Shown here in pieces: positions 37,868 to 49,069 of a stretch of DNA of 64,000 nt. This DNA is from Silanimonas sp. (lineage in GTDB: Bacteria; Pseudomonadota; Gammaproteobacteria; Xanthomonadales; Xanthomonadaceae). The stretch covers positions 310,001-374,000 of the forward strand of contig NZ_JAPZSC010000006.1 of assembly GCF_027531545.1 (NCBI RefSeq). Reading direction: 5' to 3'. Made by a program: the position numbers and the translations under genes. Position 1 is the stretch's first letter; each line of letters opens with the position of its first letter. Below the pieces are notes generated by a model that did no database searches, had not been told where the DNA came from, and saw only the letters and a program-made list of their open reading frames with translations.

Positions 37868-38824
37868 ATGGAAACCAAAGCCCACCACGTGTTGATCGGC
37901 GCCTTCACCCTGGCGGTGGCGGTGCTGGCGATGCTGTTCGCCCTCTGGGCGGCGAAGACCGTCTCCGACCGCCAATGGGACGAGTACGAAGTCGTCTTCA
38001 CCGAAGCCGTCACCGGCCTCACGCGTGGCGGCGTCGTCCAGTACAACGGCATCGCGGTGGGCGACGTCGCCGAGCTCAAGCTCGACGCCGCCGATCCGAG
38101 CAAGGTCGTCGCCCGCATCCGCGTCGGCGCCGGCACGCCGGTGAAGACCGACACGACGGCCAAGCTGGCCTTCGTCGGCCTGACGGGCCTCGTGCAGATC
38201 CAGCTGAGCGGCGGCAGCCCGCAGAGCCCGATGCTCAAGGACGCCCATGAGGACGACGGCCTGCCGCGGATCGCTGCGCAGGAGTCGGCGTTCGCGAAGC
38301 TGCTGAACTCGTCCGAGGACATCACGACGACCGCCAGCGACGTGCTGATCCGCATCAACCGCATGCTCAACGACGAAACCGTCGAGAACGTCTCGAAGAC
38401 GATGGCCAACCTCGAGCAGGTGACCGGCACGCTCGCGGCAGAGCGTGGCGAGATCGCCCAGTTGCTGCACGATGCGCGCTCTTCGGCCGAGCGCCTCGAT
38501 CGCGTCCTCGCCACCGCGGAAAGCACCATGGGCGGGCTCGATCGCAGCGTCGCCGCGCTCGACAAGGACCTGCCGCAGATCCTCACCAAGCTCGACCGCA
38601 CCCTCACCGAGTTCGAGGCGCTGTCGGGCAACGCGAATGCGCTCGTAGCCGAGAACCGCGGCGCCGTGCAGCAATTCAGCCGGGACGGCCTCACCCAGGT
38701 CGGGCCGACGCTTGCCGAATTGCGAAGCGTGCTGCGGCAGTTGAACCGCGCCGCCGCCAAGATCGAAGAACGCCCGTCCAGCCTCGTGCTGGGCAGCTCC
38801 ACGCCCGAGGAGTTCACGCCGTGA
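37868..38824 (+). CDS. mlaD: MCE-family (MlaD-type) lipid-binding protein
   Basis: Periplasmic substrate-binding ring subunit anchored by one N-terminal membrane helix (HHVLIGAFTLAVAVLAMLFALWAAK, about 6-30). The MCE domain covers about 40-120, with EAVTGLTRGGVVQYNGIAVGDVAELKLD and AKLAFVGLTGLVQIQLSGG. The long C-terminal half (about 150-318) is helical, with heptad-like stretches such as VSKTMANLEQVTGTLAAERGEIAQLLHDARSSAERLDRVL. This is longer than E. coli MlaD (183 residues) and more like PqiB/YebT tunnel segments. Its stop overlaps the next gene by 4 bases. It sits in the permease-ATPase-MCE-lipoprotein order. Confidence 0.92.
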   Translation: METKAHHVLIGAFTLAVAVLAMLFALWAAKTVSDRQWDEYEVVFTEAVTGLTRGGVVQYNGIAVGDVAELKLDAADPSKVVARIRVGAGTPVKTDTTAKLAFVGLTGLVQIQLSGGSPQSPMLKDAHEDDGLPRIAAQESAFAKLLNSSEDITTTASDVLIRINRMLNDETVENVSKTMANLEQVTGTLAAERGEIAQLLHDARSSAERLDRVLATAESTMGGLDRSVAALDKDLPQILTKLDRTLTEFEALSGNANALVAENRGAVQQFSRDGLTQVGPTLAELRSVLRQLNRAAAKIEERPSSLVLGSSTPEEFTP

Positions 38825-39432
38825 GCCTGCGCCGAACCGCCCTGCCCCTCGCTCTCGCGGCCTCACTCGCGGGCTGCCTCTCCCTTGGCGACAAGGCCGA
38901 TCTCGTGGTCTACGCCCCGCAGGTTTCGGTGGTGCCGGACGAGTCGTGGCCGAAGCTCGACCGGACGCTGGCGATCGCCGAACCGAATGCGAGCACCCTG
39001 CTCGACAGCAACCGCATCGCCGTGCGGCCCAAGCCGGCGACGCTGCAGGTCTACAGCGGCGCGATCTGGGCGGACAGCGCACCGGACCTCGTGCAATCGG
39101 CGCTGGTGGGCAGCTTCGCGGACCATGGCCACTTCCGCGCCGTGGTGCGACCCACCGACGGGCTGGGCGCCGACCTGCTGCTGCGCCTCGACCTGCGCCA
39201 CTTCGAGGCGGCGTACGCCGAGGAGGCGAAGACGCCGACCGTTGTCGTGGAGCTCCAAGCCACGCTTGTCGACCAGCGAACGCACCAGGTGGTCGGCAGC
39301 CGCCGCTTCCGCGCTGAACAGGCCGCCGAGCGGGAGAAGCTCCCGGCGGTCGTCCCCGCCTTCGAAGCCGCCCTCGGCGAGGTGGCCACGGCGATGATGC
39401 CGTGGGTCCTCGAGACCGCGAAGGACGACTGA
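38821..39432 (+). CDS. ABC-type transport auxiliary lipoprotein (PqiC-like)
   Basis: Outer-membrane lipoprotein of the ABC_trans_aux (PqiC) family, expected to receive lipid from the MCE tunnel. The 203 residues start at GTG 38821, overlapping the mlaD stop. The lipobox is LAASLAGC, with the lipidated Cys at 19. The mature part has strands VYAPQVSVVPDESWPKL, then RIAVRPKPATLQVYSGAIWADSAPDLVQSAL and LLLRLDLRHFEAAY, matching the family pattern. The combination of MlaE/F/D-type genes with a PqiC-like protein, and no MlaA or MlaC, points to a distinct transporter class. A hairpin (39432-39450) follows its stop. Confidence 0.88.
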   Translation: MSLRRTALPLALAASLAGCLSLGDKADLVVYAPQVSVVPDESWPKLDRTLAIAEPNASTLLDSNRIAVRPKPATLQVYSGAIWADSAPDLVQSALVGSFADHGHFRAVVRPTDGLGADLLLRLDLRHFEAAYAEEAKTPTVVVELQATLVDQRTHQVVGSRRFRAEQAAEREKLPAVVPAFEAALGEVATAMMPWVLETAKDD

Positions 39433-39450
39433 GCCCGCGTTACGCGGGCT
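39432..39450. terminator. Hairpin between convergent MCE operon and M64 peptidase gene
   Basis: AGCCCGCG (39432-39439) pairs with CGCGGGCT (39443-39450) around TTA. It lies in the 25-base gap between the stops at 39432 and 39458. A short TTTC follows on the plus strand. Confidence 0.5.
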
Positions 39451-39457
39451 AGCGCTT

Positions 39458-40735
39458 TCAGTTCCCCGCGCAGCCCTGCAGGGTGCCGAGCGGCGTCACG
39501 GTATCGTTCGCCGCCCACGTGCCGGCCACGCCGGCCGTGTAGGTGCCCGTGAGCTGGATGCGTTGCAGCGTGCCGCTGCCCACCGTGCGCGTCAGCGTGC
39601 CCACCGTGCTGCGCACCGGGTTGCCCGTGCGATTGCACAGCGGGCAGGCACCGGTGTTCTGCGACAGCGTTAGCGTCTCGGTGACCGCGCCAATGCCGTT
39701 GCGCTCCGCAATCAGGTAGCGGGGCACGCCCTGCGCGTCGTAGCCGAACACTGTGTAGAACTCGTAGTTCGGGAACAGCTGCACGCTATAGCCCGAACCC
39801 GCCCGCGCCGGGTCGAACCAGTGGCCGCTGGCATTCAACGGCGCCCCCGCGAACGTCGGGCAACCGCCACCGAAGTTCTCGTAGGCCTCGCTGCCGGTTT
39901 CGCCGTCCAGCGTGTAGCTGAAGGTGAAGGCGCTCGTCGAACGCGGCGTCACCGTCGCTTCGCCCACGGGGGTGAGGAAATTGCTGCTGCCGTTCCACGC
40001 GCTGCGGAAGATCGTGCCGCGCCAGAGGCCCGTGGCGCCTGGCGCCGCGCCCTGCAGGTAGTACCAGGTGGTCGTCCCGTCCTGCAGGTAGGTGTACCAG
40101 AGCCCTGCCCACTGGCCGCCCGCGGGGTAAAGGAACAGCCCATTGCCCGAGCGCTGCGGGTTGTAGAAACCGCCAGGGCGGAGCTGCGGGCCGGTGCCGG
40201 TCAGCGTCGCGCGCACCGTCAGGTCCGCCGTGCCGCCGGTCGCGTTCACCGGCGTCACGTACCAGCGCCCGGCGGCGGGATTGTTGACCGTGAGCGATTC
40301 ACTGCCCGAAGGCGTCACGGCACTCGCGATCGCGAGGTTGCGGGCCGGCGCGCTCGGCACCGTCGGCGTCGCGCTGCTGGCCGCAGGCGTGTCGACCCGT
40401 GCGAGATGCAGGTCGACGTTCGACGCGCTGGTCGTCGTCACCTCAAGCCGCGTCAAGCCCGGCGGGACGTCGATGTAGAGCCCTTCGTTCGCAGCGGAGG
40501 ACGCGAGCCCCATGGCGTAATCGACGCCACTCAGCAGGGCGAACGGCACCGCCGCACCGGCGCAGCGCTCGATCCGTACCGGCACCCAGCCCAGCGAGGT
40601 GTTGGCGTCCGACTTCACTTCCAGCCAACCGCCGCGCACCTGGCCCGGCGCCAGCGTGGCGTCGTTCCAGACAAGGCGCATCGGGAACTCCGCATTCGCC
40701 GCCACGGCACCGGGGCCAGTGGCAACCAGCTGCCG
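39458..40735 (-). repeat. Shared C-terminal tail, copy 1 (M64 protein)
   Basis: The last about 425 residues. In order they contain ATGPG-AVAANAEFPMRLVWND (Fn3-like), a PPC-like domain with NVDLHLARVD and AAGRWYVTPVNATGGTA, and then two tandem Gly/Trp modules (GGFYNPQRSGNGLFLYP and SGHWFDPARAGSGYSVQLFPN). Conserved Cys sit in GGCPTF, ACPLC and LQGC. The DNA is closely alike in copies 2 and 3. Confidence 0.85.
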
Positions 40736-43558
40736 CTGGGCCAGCGGACGATCCACCTGCACCTCGAACAGTTCAGCCCGCGCGTTCTGAGCCCCGCTGC
40801 GCGAGTGCAGTCGCACCCAATAGCGGGCCGTCGCATTGGCCGCCTGGTTCACCACCAGCTCGCAGCGCTCCGCCACCGACGACATCGCCGCCGCGCACGC
40901 GACTTCGCTGCTGTCGGCTTGGCCGTTGTTGTTGGCGTCCAGCCCGAGGTAGACGTCGACATCGCCCCCGGACAGCGAACGCGCGTCGACGAACACCCGC
41001 CATGCGCGGGCGGATGGAGTGGCGGCGAAGGTCCGGAGCGTCGTCGAATTGCCGCCCGTGTCGAACGGTGTCTCGGGTGTCGTGTCGGCGGACATCGAGG
41101 GCGAAACCACCACTGGAGCCACCAACCCATGGGCGTCGAAGCGGGCGGCAGGCAGCGCCGAAAGTCCCGACATCGACACGATCTGGTGGCCACGGTCACG
41201 GCTCACCGAGAGCGACACATTGCTCTCCTCTACCGGGAGTCGGAGGAATTGCACGTTTGCCTCGCTGCAGCGTCCGCCCACTTCACAAAGGCGATAGCGC
41301 AGGTTGTCCTCCCCCAGCGTCGATCCAGGCGTGTAGAGCACTCGATCATCCGACACGTCCTGCGGAGTGCCGTTGGTCGACACTGATGCCGATCCCCGGC
41401 TTGGCGGCACCACCAGACTGAGGCTTCCCCCGACGAGGCGGGGAGCGGTAAACACGTCGTTGTCCAAGACCTGCACCGTCGCCTGCGTGCTGGCCCTGCC
41501 GATCGAAACGCGGTCGGCGCGGACAGCGAAGGCCGGCATGCTGCCATCGTCATCGAGGATGGTCACCAAGCCTTCGCCATCGCCGATCAACGCATTGACT
41601 GGAGCGCTCGCCACGACTCGGAAACGCTCATCAGACTCCGGCGTCACATCGCCGTTGACGACCACCGTGAACACCGCCGAGGTCTGCCCCGCGGGCACAG
41701 TGACGGTCGCAGTGCGCGCCACGTAGTCGCCCAGCTGCACGGCGGAGTCGTCGGCCGTGGACAAGGTAACCGAGACCCCTCCGGCAGGTGCCGGTGCGGA
41801 GAGTTGCAGGGGCACGTCCACGCTGCGGGTGCCGCTGTTGCCTTCAGTGATGCTGGCATCACCCACGCTGGCCATCGCGAGTCCGCTGTTCGACACGTTG
41901 GCGTTCCAAATTCGCCGATGCACGAGATCCGAACCCGCCATCGCCGCACGGACGAGCGCCGTGGTGTCGGTGGCGCGCAGTTCGATCTGGCGCGTCGCGG
42001 GCCCGCCCGTGCCGGGCTGGAAGGTGAAACTGGTGCCATTCGCGCCATTGACGGCCACGCCGTCGACGTACCACTGCAGGCTCACCGAATCCGGCTGCGG
42101 GCGCAGCACGCTCGCCGAGAACACCTGCGAGCCGCCCGCCGCGACATTGACGGTGGTCGCCGTGGACGGGCTTTCGCTGCCCGGCTCGATCAGGTCGATG
42201 CCGGCCGAGGGCGTGCCCCAACCACCGCGGTACAGCCGCAGCACGTACTCCTGCGAGCACACGGAACAGAATTGTCCGCCGAGGCTGCGCATCGCGCAGT
42301 TGTTCGCGGGGCGGTGCATGCCGGTGGTCTGGTAACGCGCGCCCACGAACAGGCCGATGCCCGCCGTGCCGGCTGGCGTGGGGATCGCGTTGCCGGGCGT
42401 GATCCACGAGGCCCATTTGATGCTGCCCGCCACCGTCTGGTCGGTCACGTTCGCTTCGCAGGCGCGCGTGCCGCTGACATCGCTGCAGGCCGGGAAACCC
42501 GGGTAGGCGGTGGTGTACTCGTCGGCCAGTCGGTGGAAGGTGTGGCCGTACTCGTGCACGACGATGAGGCGCGCACTGGTGTTGGTGGTGGTGACCGAGA
42601 TGCTGCCGCCCGCGCCGCCATACACCGGGTCGTTCACCAGCACGATGATCTCGTCCCAATTCGGGCTGGCGCTGGCGGCCGCGAGCACCTTGCTGTTGTT
42701 GACCGTCACCAGTCGGTGGATCTGGCTGGTGCAGAAGCGGCCGTCGAAGGCGGTGTCGACGAAGGTGTTGGCGCGCGGGTCGCTCTGCGCGGCCGTCTCG
42801 GCGCAGCAGCTCGTGGTCGTGCAGCCGGCCTGGTAAGGCGGATGGTCGGCGCCGCTCTGCGCCGAGGCGGTGAACAGCGAGGTCCAGTTCACGAAGCTCG
42901 CGTACTCGCGGTACGGCGAGAAGCCGAACATCGCGACGCGCATGTTCTCGACGTCGGTGGCGAAGGTCGACGCCTCGGCGGCGGTGTAGCCATCGCCCAT
43001 CACCAGCAGGTCGACGCGGTTCGACGAGGGGCCGCTGGCGGTGCCGCGGTCGCCGCCCGACGCGCTCTGCGGCTCGGCCTCGGGCACGGAAGGAATCGGC
43101 AGCGAGGCGGCCTCGCGCTCCACGATGCCGAGGTCGACCGTGGTCTCGCGGCCAAGATTCGACAGCGTCAGCTCACCGCCGACACCCGCCGGAACGCGGA
43201 CCACGAACGCGCGCTCCACATCGGGGGCGACACGACTTTCGATGGCGCCGTCGACACCGTTGGCGGCGAACTCGCCGCGGATGAAGCGCGGCACCTCGAC
43301 GACGGTGCGCCAACCTTCGGCCTCGACGACGAGTTGGTCGGGGTTCGCACGGGCCAGCGCCAGCGCACCGGCGCTGTCCACCGCGCGATCACCGTCCAGC
43401 GCCACGCGCCGGTGGAAGACGGTCTCAGGTCGGCCTTCGGCGTCGAGGCGCACGACGAGGTAATGCCCCGCAAGATCCTCCTGGACCGGCAGGGCCACGA
43501 CGGGGGCCAACACCCCTGCTGCGGCGATGATCAAGCCGCCCCGCAGGGCGCCGCGCAT
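39458..43558 (-). CDS. Exported M64-type metallopeptidase with Calx-beta and shared C-terminal tail
   Basis: Large secreted protein of 1366 residues from ATG 43558. The signal peptide is at about 1-22. The zinc site is HEYGHTFHRLADEY (His 335, His 339, with Asp346-Glu347), the arrangement of M64 IgA-peptidase-type proteins; RVDLLVMGDGYTA is near 181-193. Later parts are an immunoglobulin-like region, a Calx-beta domain at about 560-670 (VTLSTADDSAVQLGDY, then GLVTILDDDG), a region like bacterial adhesin linkers, and the shared tail from about 942. The tail is alike in the two subtilases nearby. Starts upstream of 43558 overlap the next gene. The substrate is unknown. Confidence 0.83.
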   Translation of the reverse strand: MRGALRGGLIIAAAGVLAPVVALPVQEDLAGHYLVVRLDAEGRPETVFHRRVALDGDRAVDSAGALALARANPDQLVVEAEGWRTVVEVPRFIRGEFAANGVDGAIESRVAPDVERAFVVRVPAGVGGELTLSNLGRETTVDLGIVEREAASLPIPSVPEAEPQSASGGDRGTASGPSSNRVDLLVMGDGYTAAEASTFATDVENMRVAMFGFSPYREYASFVNWTSLFTASAQSGADHPPYQAGCTTTSCCAETAAQSDPRANTFVDTAFDGRFCTSQIHRLVTVNNSKVLAAASASPNWDEIIVLVNDPVYGGAGGSISVTTTNTSARLIVVHEYGHTFHRLADEYTTAYPGFPACSDVSGTRACEANVTDQTVAGSIKWASWITPGNAIPTPAGTAGIGLFVGARYQTTGMHRPANNCAMRSLGGQFCSVCSQEYVLRLYRGGWGTPSAGIDLIEPGSESPSTATTVNVAAGGSQVFSASVLRPQPDSVSLQWYVDGVAVNGANGTSFTFQPGTGGPATRQIELRATDTTALVRAAMAGSDLVHRRIWNANVSNSGLAMASVGDASITEGNSGTRSVDVPLQLSAPAPAGGVSVTLSTADDSAVQLGDYVARTATVTVPAGQTSAVFTVVVNGDVTPESDERFRVVASAPVNALIGDGEGLVTILDDDGSMPAFAVRADRVSIGRASTQATVQVLDNDVFTAPRLVGGSLSLVVPPSRGSASVSTNGTPQDVSDDRVLYTPGSTLGEDNLRYRLCEVGGRCSEANVQFLRLPVEESNVSLSVSRDRGHQIVSMSGLSALPAARFDAHGLVAPVVVSPSMSADTTPETPFDTGGNSTTLRTFAATPSARAWRVFVDARSLSGGDVDVYLGLDANNNGQADSSEVACAAAMSSVAERCELVVNQAANATARYWVRLHSRSGAQNARAELFEVQVDRPLAQRQLVATGPGAVAANAEFPMRLVWNDATLAPGQVRGGWLEVKSDANTSLGWVPVRIERCAGAAVPFALLSGVDYAMGLASSAANEGLYIDVPPGLTRLEVTTTSASNVDLHLARVDTPAASSATPTVPSAPARNLAIASAVTPSGSESLTVNNPAAGRWYVTPVNATGGTADLTVRATLTGTGPQLRPGGFYNPQRSGNGLFLYPAGGQWAGLWYTYLQDGTTTWYYLQGAAPGATGLWRGTIFRSAWNGSSNFLTPVGEATVTPRSTSAFTFSYTLDGETGSEAYENFGGGCPTFAGAPLNASGHWFDPARAGSGYSVQLFPNYEFYTVFGYDAQGVPRYLIAERNGIGAVTETLTLSQNTGACPLCNRTGNPVRSTVGTLTRTVGSGTLQRIQLTGTYTAGVAGTWAANDTVTPLGTLQGCAGN

Positions 43559-43572
43559 CGTTGCGCCGCCGA

Positions 43573-47652
<4,080 letters not shown>

Positions 47653-47797
47653 CACGGGGGCGGCATCCTTCGTAGACCGTCCGATGTTAACCAAGCGCAT
47701 TCTCCGGCTTGTCAACGAATCACGGCGCCCGTCACAAAAAACAACACCCCGGCCGAAGCCGGGGTGTCGGGAAAAACCCGAAGCCGAAGGGGCGCCG
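47653..47797. other. Gap between the two subtilase genes, with a terminator
   Basis: 145 bases with no gene. An intrinsic terminator for the upstream subtilase lies at 47735-47767, and the rest holds the promoter region of the second-transcribed subtilase gene. No clear -10/-35 pair was recognised. Confidence 0.6.
47735..47767 (-). terminator. Intrinsic terminator after the second subtilase gene
   Basis: ACACCCCGGC (47744-47753) pairs with GCCGGGGTGT (47758-47767) around CGAA. On the minus strand the stem is followed by TGTTTTTTG (plus-strand A-run 47736-47741). It is 30 bases after the stop at 47798. Confidence 0.85.
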
Positions 47798-49069
47798 TCA
47801 GGGCGTGCACCCCTGGAGGCTGCCGAGGGCGTTGACCGGTTCGTTCGCCGTCCAGGCTCCCTGCACGCCGTTGACGAACGCCCCGCTCAGGGTGATGTTC
47901 GAGAACGTGCCGCCCGAGACGCTGCGCGAGAACGAGCCGATAGTGCTGCGCGTCGGCGTTCCGGTTCGGATGCAGAGCGGGCAGAAACCGTTGATCTGCT
48001 CGAGGTTCATGGTCGCAGTCGCGCCACCGAAGCTGGTGCGTTCGGCAATGAGGTAGCGCGGAATGCCGAGGCTGTCGTAAGCGAACACCGTGTAGAACTC
48101 GTAGTTCGGGAACATCTGCACGCTGTAGCCGGAGCCCGCCGTCGCTGGGTTGAACCAGTGCGAGCTCACGTTCAGCGGGCTGCCGGAGAGCGTGGGGCAA
48201 CCGCCGCCGAAGTTCCGGAAGGCCTCGGAGCCGGTTTCACCATCGAGGTTGTACGAGAAGGTGAACTCGTTCGTGGCCGTCGGGCTGACGGTCGCGCTGC
48301 CCACTTGCACGAGGGTGTTGGCACTGCCGTTCCACGCGCTGCGGAACAGCTGCCCGGACCAGAAGCCGTTCGCTCCCGGGGCAGCGCCCTGCAGGTAGTA
48401 CCAGGTCGGGGTGCCATCGGCGAAGTACGTGTACCAGAGGCCCGCGAGCTGGCTGCCCGCCGGATAAAGGAAGAACCCGTGACCGCTGCGCTCGGGATTG
48501 AAGTAGCCGCCCGGCCGGATGCTCGGGGCCGTGCCGGTGATGTTGGCGCGGAGCGTGAGGTTGGCGGTGCCGCCCGAGGCGTTGACCGGGGTCAGGTACC
48601 AGCGACCCGCTGCCGGGTTCGCCACCGTCACCGTCTCGTTGCCGCTCGCCGTCATCGCGCTGGCGTTCGCGGCGTTGCGCGCCGGTGCCGCCGAGATCGT
48701 CGGGACGGCAGAGTCCGGCACGATTGGCGCGACGCGGGCGAGGTACAGGTCGACGTTGGCGCTGCTCGTGGTGGTGACGGTGAGCTGGGTCGCCCCGGCC
48801 GGCACGTCGATGTAGGCGTACTCCTGAGCGGCACCAGCCGGCAGCATCATCGGACGATCGACGCCCGCCGACAGGGCGAACGGCGACGGCGTGGCCGAAC
48901 TGCGCGTGAGCTTGAACGGCACGCGGATCGCGTTGACGCCGGGGCCGCGATCGACGAGCAGGAAGCCGAAGCGGGACTGGCCGTTTAGGAAGGTCGGATC
49001 ATCGTAGACAAGGCGCGCGGTGAAGTTGGCATTCAACGGCACGCTGCCCGGGCCGGTCGCCTTCTGGCG
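47798..49069 (-). repeat. Shared C-terminal tail, copy 3 (second subtilase)
   Basis: Same order again: ATGPGSVPLNANFTARLVYDD, NVDLYLARVAP and AAGRWYLTPVNASGGTA, then GGYFNPERSGHGFFLYP and SSHWFNPATAGSGYSVQMFPN, with GGCPTL, FCPLC and LQGC. All three tails have almost the same length (1278, 1273 and 1272 bases). Confidence 0.85.
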
